Assembly: GCA_026545225.1 (NCBI GenBank)
Contig: CM048847.1
Coordinates: 9,046,501 to 9,110,500, forward strand
Source of the DNA: Cornus controversa
Taxonomy: Eukaryota > Streptophyta > Magnoliopsida > Cornales > Cornaceae
Direction of reading: 5' to 3'
Length of the DNA stretch: 64,000 bases
Each line of letters begins with the position of its first letter. The stretch's first letter is position 1. The position numbers and the translations under genes are program-made. This document shows, piece after piece, positions 40,268 through 51,122 of this stretch. Under the pieces are notes generated by a model. It was not told where the DNA came from. It saw nothing but the letters and a program-made list of their open reading frames with translations, and made no database searches.

Positions 40268-41445
40268 TGAGTTGCGCGGTGCAGAAGCGGTTGCGAAAAG
40301 TATTTTAGAACCTAGGGTGAATAAGATCACTTGCTCGTATGCTTAATTTTTAATTAATTCAATTTTAAGTCCAATTAATCAAACAATTAAAGCAAGCAAA
40401 TAAATAAAGTACAAGTAAAGAAAAGAATGCACCAGATATACGTGAAAACCCAAGGCAGGAAAAACCACGTAGGGAGGTACCACGCCTCAGTAAACCAATT
40501 CACTATGATGAAGCAACGTACAACAGACTCTGTCTGAGTCTCACACCCCTCTTCACTCTATCAAGGATCTGATGCGAAACACCTCAGGCTTATGATTGTG
40601 ACAATACGTCCAACTACTGCAGACTTTCGGCTAATGTCACCACCCTTACAGAAAGGTTGCTGGAAGAACCAAAATACTCAGCAAGTATTTTGTTCCCTTC
40701 ATAGTGCAATCTGGTCACCTTTCTTCCTCAGCAAGCAAGCAAGCGAAGAACCTTTAATCTAATATTCTGATCAGCAAATAGATTTGATGCAGTCTCTGAG
40801 TAGCTAATTAGAAGTAAAACACCATCCTAAATATCACTCGTGAAGTATGGATGTGTGTTCTTAAAAATATATAGCCCTAATTATATTATATATACTTTCT
40901 CTCTCTAAAATAATATTCCAGGGCTCTCCCATAGAGAAAATATGAATACTTATATATATATAGGCAAGGAAGTCCTAATTCTACTTGGAAAAGAAGTTGA
41001 ATACCAAAATAGAACTTTCCTAGAAGTTTCAAACCCAATAGGAATCAGAATTTTCGTCAAAATCTATTTCCTATTTGGAACAGGCTAAGTGGGACCAGTA
41101 CCAAATAAAGAGGACCGGTGGAACTTTTTGAAAACCTACAGAAACTAAACTGCCAAGAAAAGTTGGACCGGTCCTAAATATTGGGGACCGGTTCTACTTT
41201 GAAAAATCCTAAATTTTGCATTTAAACCCTGGTTTTTCAAAATAGGCTCAGAACTAAAAAGTGCAGAGTGTCCTCACCATACTTACCTGTACTATATGGT
41301 GTTCTAACTGATTTATCGGCTTCCATGCACTTGAGTGTCAGCTCGAAGATGTCGATGATCGATATAAAGAATAAATCAAAAATTACAACTCGATCAATCA
41401 GGTTTTAATCATCAAAATATGGCAATTACAAATTTATATCTCACA
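40268..41445 (-). repeat. 5' LTR of the Sirevirus-like element
   Basis: 1178 bp, the same length as the 3' LTR and very similar throughout, including the GGACCGGT palindromes (about 41090-41195). Transcription of the element would start in this copy, on the minus strand. Confidence 0.92.
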
Positions 41446-41670
41446 ATTATTTTAGAGGTCTTGCCTCTTGATGGTTAGTTCTAATTTTTCCCAAATTTGA
41501 TGTGTTGAAATCCTAGTTTAGTGTGTTCTTGCTACTGCTATGTATGCTTGCTGTATATTCATGTATGTCTACATTTGGTGCTGTCAAATGAGCACATTTG
41601 AGTTATAGATAGGTTTTTTATGTGCTAATAAATGCTTGTAGATGTATTGTTATTTGTGGACATTCTTTCA

Positions 41671-43383
41671 TGAAATACCCCCCCAAAAATTTCGCGCATG
41701 AGGTGGCCAGTCTCATACACAAAACCTGAGGGATACTAACAACTGATAGCAAACAAGCATGGAATATAATGACAAAAGAAAAAGAATTATAAATACTGAA
41801 AGGAAAGTCTAACTGAAATGAATAATCATATTAAATAACATTGTATTATTCTGATTGATACAACTTGGAAGTCCAGTAACTCACGGACCCCTTAACCAAA
41901 CAAAAACATAAAAGTAAAACTTGATGAACAGATTTAAGTCCCTACACTAAAGTATAGTGAAGAATGGATGATCGTCACGCTTTACAAACTCCATGCACAA
42001 ATCTCCCGGTAGAAACTGTCTGGAACCTGAAATATCAACAAAGTGGGTTAAACCCACGAGCAAATTCTCTCTACTACAACCCAATCAGAGAACCGGTAAA
42101 GATACCCTCTATATGAGGACAGTAAAGACATATAGATATAATTATACCATTTAGTCATTAAATCTCCTATCTTAGAAGTAACTAGAATTATGTTCTGAAC
42201 TAACCTATCCATTATCACAATAAAGATAAAACAAATTTCTAAGTTCAAACCATAGACAATCCTAAGATGCCTTCTTCCATATATTCTACCAATGCCTTAC
42301 AAGGTATTAGGCAAACCTATCCTGCCTCCACCAACAATCCTTTTCCAAGACAACAAATTTATGTTTATATACAATTAAAGATAATCCACCAGCTCATAAA
42401 TATATATCCTCAATTAACCCTATGACCCAAGAATAGAGCCGCCCCACACCCTACACTAACACATCAGTTATTTTAATATAAGTGCAGACTAGTTTTAAGT
42501 TTACACAAGAAATAATCATAACACGCTCAAATATATAACGAGAAACGTTCTTAGTAGATATTAGGCAATCCTGACATCCTCCGAATAAAATATAAAGATA
42601 CCATATTAGGTGTTTGGCGAACCCGACACGCCTTGGCAATCCCAACATGCCAAATATAATGCATAGATACCTTATTAGGTATTAGGCGATCCCGACACGC
42701 CTTGGCAATCCTAACATGCCAAATATAATGCATAGATACCTTATTAGGTATTAGGCGATCCTGACACGCCTTGGCAATCCTACATCGCCTGGGTGTGGAA
42801 AAGGGGATGTGCTTATATGTAGTATGTTCTCTTCAAAGGATTGTAGTAACCCTTGTGAACGGGTGTGAGTGGACGGGTGTAAAGACAGACACTGGACTGA
42901 GCTAGCTACCACAGGACTGAGCTACCACTCTGACAAGGTACAGGGTGCTCAATCCCACATCCGTATGTTCTCTTCAAATAGTATGAGGCCTTTTGGGGTA
43001 AAAGCCAAGAGCAAAACCGTGCGGGCTCAGGCCCAAAGCGGACAATATCATACCATGTGTTGGAGCGGGGTATTACAGTTGGTATCAGAGCCTGAACCCA
43101 GTCGGAAGTATACCGACGAGGACATCGGGCCTCGTAGGGGGGTGGATTGTAGTAACCCTTGTGAACGGGTGTGAGTGGACGGCTGCAAAGACAGACACTG
43201 GACTGAGCTAGCTACCACAGGACTGAGCTACCACACTAACAGGGTACAGGGTGCTCAATCCCACATCCGTATGTTCTCTTCAAATAGTATGAGGCCTTTT
43301 GGGGTAAAAGCCAAGAGCAAAACTGTGCGGGCTCAGGCCTAAAGCGGACAATATCATACCATTTGTTGGAGCGGGGTATTACA
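41671..43383. mobile_element. Chimeric LTR/TRIM element with one target duplication (copy C)
   Basis: 41671-42781 is the reverse complement of the last 1.1 kb of the long LTR found at 53617-57154, starting exactly at its terminus (TGAAATACCCC), and it includes about four 67-bp tandem units. It switches to a TRIM LTR fragment (42782-42836), then GGAT, which is the tail of the TRIM polypurine tract, followed by a full TRIM: LTR 42842-43077, internal 43078-43147 with TGGTATCAGAGC, LTR 43148-43383. The outer ends are TG and CA and both are flanked by TTTCA (41666-41670 and 43384-43388). The TRIM LTRs here share a 22-bp internal duplication and a deletion of about 37 bp, so this is a distinct subfamily. 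Confidence 0.82.
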
Positions 43384-46300
43384 TTTCATGCCTAAAATTG
43401 GTTTATGCCTTATTCCTTTGTTCTTGGTTTTTCTAGTGGTTATGATCTGCATTACATCTCTTCGCATACTTGAATGTTTGTCTTTGTATCTTGAGTGTGC
43501 CTATGTGTGATCCTGAAGTTGATGCGACTTGATATAGTTTTCTTTTATTATTAGTTGAATACTAGTTTTAGTCTTTTAGAAAGCTCACATTGGCTGAGGT
43601 AAGAGGTACAATGAAATTATATGGTTCTAATATGGTTTCATTAAGCTTTTATTAGGTAAATGTTATTGATAGCATAAAATTAATGTTGTGGGTTAATCAT
43701 TTTCTAAAGTAGATATTTTATAAATCACACATGCTTATATGTATATAATGCTTGCATACATGCTTGTAAATATACATTTTGTATGATTGTGCTGAGGAAT
43801 GGGTGTTGTCTAATGTACTTGCCTAATGTAGTTATTTTTCATTATGTGCATATTAGTATTGTTGAAATGTTGATTACTGTGATTCTCACGATATCTTCGT
43901 TAAATTTTGGTTGATAAATGTGTATACACACACACACACACACATATATATATACATATATTGTGGGATAAACTTGAGAAAAATCTTCATTTCATCATCC
44001 TTGCCTTTGTCCACATGAATTCTCTTTTTTCATTCTTTCCTATTATAAACCATGTCTCTTACAATATTTAGTTTTTTTTAAATTATTTTTAATTACTTCA
44101 TTAGTTCATTCCATTTTAGTTTTGTTTGCAAAAATATGCTTTGTGGTTTTTGAAACTCAATATTGCAGAGATATGCTTGGTGTTCTGTAATTTTCTCATT
44201 GCTGATTTACAAGTTTCTATTCCCATTGCCTTATCCATGAAAAGAAATCTCAATTTGCTAACATGGGATTCATGTTGATGAACTAACACTTCATAGATGT
44301 ATAATATGACTCTTTGGAGCTAATTTCGTTGACTTGTTGTACATGAATAAGTTGTCAAACATGGTATTTATTTTGCATACATATCAGGCTAACATGTCTA
44401 TAAGATGATTTTGTAAACCTGCTAGACATGGATGGTACACAAAGGAGGACATGACTAAGAAAATTAAAGTCATGAAAAATCACTCCTATTTGGGTAATGT
44501 GCCCCCACATAAACAACCTTCTATGAAGAAGCATCCACTCCTCACCTTTTTGTATGTGAATTGTAGTTTTTTTAAGTCAAAAATCATTTTCTAGAAAGTG
44601 TTTGTCAAATGACTTGTATTGCTGGATTCGGGCTGAGCTACTAGATTGGTTGTTTATGGGGTGATTATGTTCAGTCCATTTAAATACTCCCTGCATTTTG
44701 TCATCTTTGCTTAAGAAAATAAGAACTGTTTAGGAGATAATAAACTCTGCTATTAGCTAGGTCAAGCACAAATATTTGGCATACTTTTTGGAGGGACTTA
44801 AATGCTAACTCTTGGCATTTAAAAATCCTCCAAAAATGTTTGTATTACAAATTATGTTTAAGCGCACCAACATTTGAATGGCATTTCTAGACACACAACA
44901 CCAATGCGCATGCCAATTTCTGTTTAGGGAAAATCCCTGGACTTATAAAAGCTATTCCTTAGAAAAATCCAAACATTAACACGGTTCCTGGTGGCAGCTA
45001 CTTCAATGCAGCAATCACTGCTTGAGATAATCTTTAACACAAACACAGGTCAATATTACTTCACATTCATCACTGACGACTTCCCTTTAGTATTGTGATA
45101 ATAGCTTTGTTTTCAATTTGCAAATAAATTCCAAACCAAACCTAACTCAATTCTAACCGAACTCAAACCAGGTTATACCAACCCGAGCTAAAAAAAAATT
45201 GTGCGGGTTTAAAGGTCAAGTGGGATAAGACTTGGATTGCAGGCTTCGAATTTGAGCTAGCTAACCCCTCAATCTATTTGAGCTTTACACACTGTCAAAG
45301 CTAACAGATAATTCATTTAACATGTCAGAGCATGAATACTCAAAAATGAGCCTTTGTTTTTGGTGAGTCGAGGGTGTGAAATACAGGAGATGTTGAGGAT
45401 TGTTTGGCTGGTATTGGAAATTTGGTGCTGAAAAAGGAAGAGAAAGCCACTTTGGCTGCCATTCCACCAGTATGCTCTTCTTTACCCATAACTCCTTGAT
45501 CATCACATATATCTTATTTAGTTTTGGATATGGATGTAGTGGCACTCATATCTTTTAGATATTGACCTTATCTTGCCAATAAGACATGACCAACGTGAAT
45601 GTTCTGAAACTATTGTTGTTTGGTGTTTTTTTGCTGAATTCTATCGCTGTTTTTCTTGTTGCTAAATTATACATGTTGTTGTCCAATTTTAAATGTTGCT
45701 GAAATACTAATTTTGTATTGCTTAAATTGCTGTTTTAATGTTGCTGAGATGCTAAATTTATATTGCTAATATTGCTGATTATTATATGGATGATATGCTG
45801 ACTTTACATAGCTAATATTGTTGATTTCATATGGCTGATATGCTGATTTTATATTACCGAAATGGCTGATTTTATAAAGCTAATATGCTGATTTTGATAG
45901 TTGATATTGCTGCTTTCATATTGCTGATATGTTGATCTCTTGTTATTGATTCAGCTGAAAATTAATTGTTGGTTTTGCTAAACATTAATTCTCCTTCTTC
46001 TATCAATAGATTCAGAAAAAAATAGCATAGTTGTACACAGATAAAACTACTGGAGGGTTTTTATCAAATAATGGAAATCAAGCCATTCAGGGCTCAGAGT
46101 TTTAGACTTCTTCTCTTTCTTTCTTGATCATTTGGAGGGTTCTGTTCAAATAGTGGAAACTAAAAAATTCAGACTTTTAGACTTTCTTTTTCTTTTTTTC
46201 CCTTATGCTTTAGAGACAAAAGGAAACTTCAAGGAAAATAGTTGCGAGATATTCATTTGGATCCTACTCTTTCTTAAAACAAAGGATGGAAAAGACAAAT

Positions 46301-47097
46301 CACAAATTTAGAACTAATTCTGAATTGAAACTACATATAATATACATGCATTACATGACATAAACTACTCTTAAACCATTTGTTCAAATATGGAGTATTT
46401 TATTAGTGTACTTAGAGTTTAAATTGAACTGATTATTAGAAAAAGTATTGATTTTGATTGAAAATGTTTTATAATGCAGGTTTATTTTAGTCAACTTTTG
46501 GACATATATTTTTTTGAAGACTGATCAGATATTTTAGACAGTGACACACCGGACAGTGACTAACTTTTGGACATTATGGCTTTTTTTTGGGTATAGTTGT
46601 GTTATGCATTTAAGCAAAGCGTTTCAGTTTTTTTTAATGTAGTTTTGATATAACTTAATGTTTTGGTTGAAAGAAATGTTATTGGTAAGCAATCATAATG
46701 TTAGTTGTGTTAGTATTGAGACTTTTTTTTTTCTTTGAATAGATATGTCTCGGAACTAGCTCTTTGAATATAAAAAAAGTTTGGGATTAATTTATTTGTT
46801 TGTGATTGGTAGGATTAATATTTTGATGCAATTTTACATTTTTTAATGTCGTTTCTTCATATTATGTATATTTAGCAAATGCAGTACGTAAATCTGTTCA
46901 ACATTGGTTGTTATTTTTGATGATTATTTGTTGCAAAAGTATTCTTCAAAGCCTATTAATACTGATGTTATCAAGGCTCGGTGTGAATATGACTTTGGGT
47001 GTTGTTCAGTTGTATATTGGTGGAATTGAAGATGGATGATTTTTTTTGTACATATGGTTTTGTACATTTTTGTTGTATAGGCATATAATAAACTTTT
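43384..47097. other. Noncoding right part of outer CACTA with a GCTGAT minisatellite
   Basis: No gene recognised. From about 45640 to 45960 there is a degenerate tandem repeat of 'attgctgatatgctgatttt'-like units. CA/TA microsatellite at 43927-43960. The last 150 bp before the subterminal repeats may be the 3' UTR of a lost CACTA gene, which I cannot prove. Confidence 0.45.
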
Positions 47098-47549
47098 AAC
47101 CACGGGCACGGCAAGTGGTAGAATACATACTTTTTACCACAGGCTCTGCCCGTGGTTAAAAGTTATTATTCTACCACGGGCTTTGCCCATAGTTGAAAGT
47201 ATGTTTTTTACCACGGGCTTAGCCCGTGGTTAAAAGTTATTATTCTACCACGGGCTTTACCCGTAGTAGAAAGTATGTTTTCTACCACGAGTTTAGCCCG
47301 TGGTTAAAAGTTATTTTTCTACCACGGGCTTTACCCGTAGTAGAAACTATGTTTTCTACCACGGGCTTAGCCCGTGGTTAAAAGTTATTATTTTACCAAG
47401 GGCTAAGCCCGTGGTAGAAAACATACTTTCTACTACGGGTAAAGCCCGTGGTAGAAAAATAACTTTTAACCACGGGCTAAGCCCGTGGTAGAAAAATAAC
47501 TTTTAACCACAGGCTAAGCCCGTGGTAGAAAGTCTTTTTACTTGTAGTG
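47098..47549. repeat. 3' subterminal palindrome array and TIR of outer CACTA
   Basis: Twelve copies of a 19-21-bp motif, consensus CCACGGGCTTAGCCCGTGG (itself a near-perfect palindrome), are spaced about 36 bp and separated by 'aaaagttattattct' or 'agaaagtatgttttct'. The array also reverses polarity near 47390, so units at 47320-47390 mirror those at 47395-47465. It ends with TTTTTACTTGTAGTG at 47549. Confidence 0.92.
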
Positions 47550-47964
47550 ATGATTGACAAATGGAGATTATGGGGAGACTTTGCTTGTGTTGATAGGGCA
47601 CTATAGTTTTTTATGCACTTATTTTATAAGGAAAACAAGAAAATAGAAAAGAAAGAGAGACTAAGTGGTATGGCTGAATAGAGAGAGAGACCCTAGTGCT
47701 CGGTTAGAGAGAAAAAGAAGAAGAAGAAGAAGAAGAAAAAGAAGGAGAAGAAGAAAAAGAAAAAGAAAGAAGAAGAAAAGGAAATCTACATTGAGGCAAG
47801 TTGAATCTTGCCTTTGCATTTCTATATATATATATAGATTTATTTATGATGATGGATATAGAGGTATATGTTTATGATTAAAATTCTTAATTTAAGTCTT
47901 ATTAGATATTAAAATTCTTGGTCTTGAGGTTAGGAGTTACTTGATTAGTCTTTGGGCTGTATAT

Positions 47965-48007
<43 letters not shown>

Positions 48008-48467
48008 TTGATATATAAAGCTGCTGATTGATATATGTTGGGCTGTCATTAATGTGATGACTTACATGAGACATAGGTGTTCTTGGAGATCTTTTTGTGG
48101 GTGTATATTTAGTGATTCATGTGTATATGTATATAGTTATTTATATAATACAGTGCTGTAGAGAAATTCTTTATGTATATGTTATAGAAGTGTTGTGCAT
48201 GTGTAATCCAAATGGAAGGACCCAGATTGGTTTATGCCTTTATTTTTTTATATATATAAATACATTTTTTTTTATATCTTGTTATGCCTGGATACTCACA
48301 TGCAAATCCACTATTTTTCTTTTGTTTTAACTTGATCAATTTCTTTGGTAAGACTTGTAACCCATGTGTACCTACCTACATTCATAAAGCATTTTATTGT
48401 TTTTTTTTTGTGCATCTGAAGTTAGTGGAGCTTTGCATGTTTGATGGAGTGTTATGGTATGTTGGAG
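47550..48467. other. Sequence right of the outer CACTA
   Basis: No gene recognised. Holds a polypurine (GAA)n-like run (47707-47784) that could be mistaken for a Lys/Arg-rich protein, and a long TA microsatellite at about 47969-48002. Confidence 0.55.
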
Positions 48468-51122
48468 TGTAGAGACCGGAACTAAATTTGACCGATTTTC
48501 AAAAATTTTCATCATTTTCGCTATAAATGCGTTTCGAATGATGTTTTTGATGTTTCGAGAGTGGAAAACATGTTTGGAAACATGTTATGAGGTTTTTGGA
48601 AGTTTTCGGAAAATTTGGAGAAGTTTGACTTTTTGGTCAAACAGGGGCCCGGGATGCGGTCCACGTGGGCCCGAAAATCTGGAAAATTTTTGGAAAATAA
48701 TTATTTTTGATTTTGAGTGTAACGAAATGTTTAATGAGTTAAGGAAGCGATTTCGAGGCCGTAGGAGTTTTCGAAATCGAAAAAGGAGCCCGGGAAGGTA
48801 CGTTAAGTGACTTCGGGGCGTTTTGGTCATTTGGCAGCCCAGATATTATAAATATCTAGGGCTGAGATATCTCAGCCATTTCTTACGGCTCTCTCTCTCT
48901 CTAAATCTCTCCCACTTCATCCCTCCACCTTCTCTCTACATTTCGGGTGCATTCGGCTTGGATTCGTGATTCGCCGAAGAAGGAAAGTGTGTAGGGGACG
49001 GCTAGGGCTTCGGTTTGAACCGAACAAACTCGACTTCCGACAAGGTGGACATCACTGGAAATTTTGGAGATTGCTTGGATAGCTTCCAATTTCGAGGTAG
49101 GGGTGTTTCTTCTCTTCTAGTTATCAATTCTAGGGTTTTGGGTGGTTAGGAGAGGTTTTCGGTTTAGTTTGTATGTGAGAGAGATGGGCAAGGGGCTGAA
49201 TTTTTATATTTTCTCTTCCCTTGTGATTATGCATGTTAGATAGATCCATCTTGATGAATATATGATGTGTGGGTTGAATATGTGCAAAGTGTGCAAAATG
49301 AGAGCATGATTAGCTATATTGTGTATTATATGCATATGTAGGTTATGTGTATTTTGGGGTGAAATCATATGATTATATGTTGGTTGTGTGTGTGTATAAA
49401 TGTTGAATGCATGCTAGGTTATTTTATAGCAAGAGTGTGCATTGTTGAAGCATGATCAAAAGTATGCTAGGTTGTGGTTTGTAGGCATATGAGAGTGATA
49501 TGCATGCCTTATGACATATATGTGACCATGTGTTGTTTTGAATGTTAGAATGCATGCTAGGCTTGTTATAGCAATGATATGCATTGAAAAACATGATATA
49601 TGAATGAGTGCATTCATACTTGAATTGTATGTTGTTGTGTGCATGAAAGCATTTTACATGCCATGTAGTGAGGGACATGTAGGTCGGTGTCGGGTCGGCA
49701 CCTAGGAGGGGAGGGGCATCTCTATTGAGCCGCAGTGTTGCTCACCCCGCTCCCCCAAACATTTTTTTTTAGGTAAGAAGCCGAGAATGGATGAAAAGAG
49801 CTTGCTTCCTTACTTAGAGCATTTTGGTGCATTTTGGGGATCTTTTGAGATATATGTATGGACTATGTTTTTGGCTATCCATGCCGGCATGTGGCATGTA
49901 GATTATGTTGATTTATAGTTACATTCACGGTATATGTAACTTGTATATTCATTTGAATCCTTATGTGTATGGTTTCATAGATTTTATATGAATTTGGAGC
50001 TTAAATGGATGAATGTATCCTTTTTGTCTTTTATATCTTGAACTCTTGGATATGAAGGTTTTGAAGAGTGAATTTATATTGGAATCACAGTTGTAGGATT
50101 TCGATGTGTGAGTTAGGTTGTATGTATGAGTTGATGAATATGATCTTTGGAAAATGAGGATGGTTCATGCACTTCAATTTTATGTGCATTGAGAATTTGG
50201 GATGAGTTTTCTATGATTATACAAGATTTGAGATTCAAATGTGTAGGTTGATGTGTGAGTATGATATTATATCATTAGGGGATGATTTATATGTTTTATG
50301 AATGATCCAAGGTGGTTTGGTTGAGATTTGAGTTCAAATGAATCTTATATAGGTATTTTGGAATTGCTTGGAAGTGCATTTCGATCAATCAAAATGTCCA
50401 TTTCGATCAATCAAAACTCCCATTTCGATTTATCGAAATGGTTGCGAAATCTGAGTGTTTTTGAGGTCAGAATGGGGTAATTTCGATCAATCGAAGTCCC
50501 CATCTCGATTGATCAAAATAATGCAGGTCCAAGGTACCGAGAGGCTATTTTTTTCGATTGATGGGGTCAAAATCTCGATTGATCGAGATGCCAATCTCGA
50601 TTGATCGAGATTACTATTCACAGCTTTTTTCAAAACTTCACTTCGACGTAATTTCTTCGTTTTAGATCGAAATTGAGTGTGGTTTTTTTTGAACTTGAGT
50701 ATTTTTGGATTATCTATCCAATGGTGTAAGCCTCAGTTTTAGATTCCAAACACAGAAAGTTTTGAGGCTCAAAAGTGAGTGACTCTCAAAGGAGTGGCCA
50801 AGTAAATTGCCTCTAAAGTGTGTGATTTGATGTAGGGCCCATGGGGATTGGTTGAGGTAGTGTTGTGTGAATTTATATGCAACAATTAAGTTAAGCTTCT
50901 GCTGTAAATGAGTGTAATGAGGGTTCACTGGGTTTAAATGAACAGTTAACCTCCGGTCTTCCGAGGGTGGGGAAAATCGGGGTGTTATGGCATGGTATAA
51001 AACCTTGATACTATCGCATGAGTATGCTTGAGATAGTTCATGGGGTTGAGTGAATGGGTTCACACTCGAGATTCGAGGTCGGTCCGGGGGAGTCCCGGTG
51101 GTCCGAATTTTGGGGCGTGACA
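48468..51122. mobile_element. Solo LTR, 2.65 kb, target duplication TGGAG
   Basis: Starts TGTAGAGACCGGAAC and ends TTGGGGCGTGACA. TGGAG directly flanks both sides (48463-48467 and 51123-51127). The first part (48640-48900) is GC-richer with a 'gggcccgaaaat' stretch and a CT-rich run resembling a transcript start. Inside, 'tttcgatcaatcaaa' and 'tctcgattgatcgag' motifs repeat at 50370-50620. The terminal 'ttttggggcgtgaca' is common in plant Ty3/gypsy LTRs, but the family is an inference because there is no internal region. Confidence 0.8.

Larger units (their letters stand above)
33750..41445 (-). mobile_element. Non-autonomous Sirevirus-like copia retrotransposon (gag and envelope-like ORF, no pol)
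   Basis: Two 1178-bp LTRs, about 95% alike by eye, flank 5.3 kb. On the minus strand the order is LTR, iMet primer site, gag, AT-rich spacer, an extra ORF, several polypurine tracts, LTR. Protease, integrase, reverse transcriptase and RNase H are absent. Features typical of the plant Sirevirus lineage are the very large gag with zinc knuckles, the ORF after the pol position, repeated polypurine tracts and palindromic CCGG motifs in the LTR. ATTA flanks both ends (33746-33749 and 41446-41449). It must have moved with proteins from a helper element. Confidence 0.85.
6438..47549. mobile_element. Large CACTA (En/Spm-type) element carrying nested insertions
   Basis: The left terminus reads CACTACAAGAAATTTAG at 6438. 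The right terminus ends CTTGTAGTG at 47549, so its reverse complement begins CACTACAAG. The trinucleotide ATG flanks both ends (6435-6437 and 47550-47552), matching the 3-bp duplication of CACTA transposons. Both ends have subterminal arrays of a palindromic GGGC...GCCC motif. About 41 kb lies between the ends; the inner CACTA, the copia element, two TRIM insertions and the chimeric element account for about 25.8 kb, leaving roughly 15 kb of own sequence. It shows no intact transposase of its own and holds captured host gene pieces. Confidence 0.72.

Noticed and set aside
45285..45545. 86-residue open frame on the minus strand
   Set aside because: No recognisable motif, no supporting splice context, and it lies in transposon interior.
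47665..47877. Lys/Arg-rich open frame
   Set aside because: Produced by a (GAA)n polypurine run; same for 54641-54928. Low complexity, no domain.
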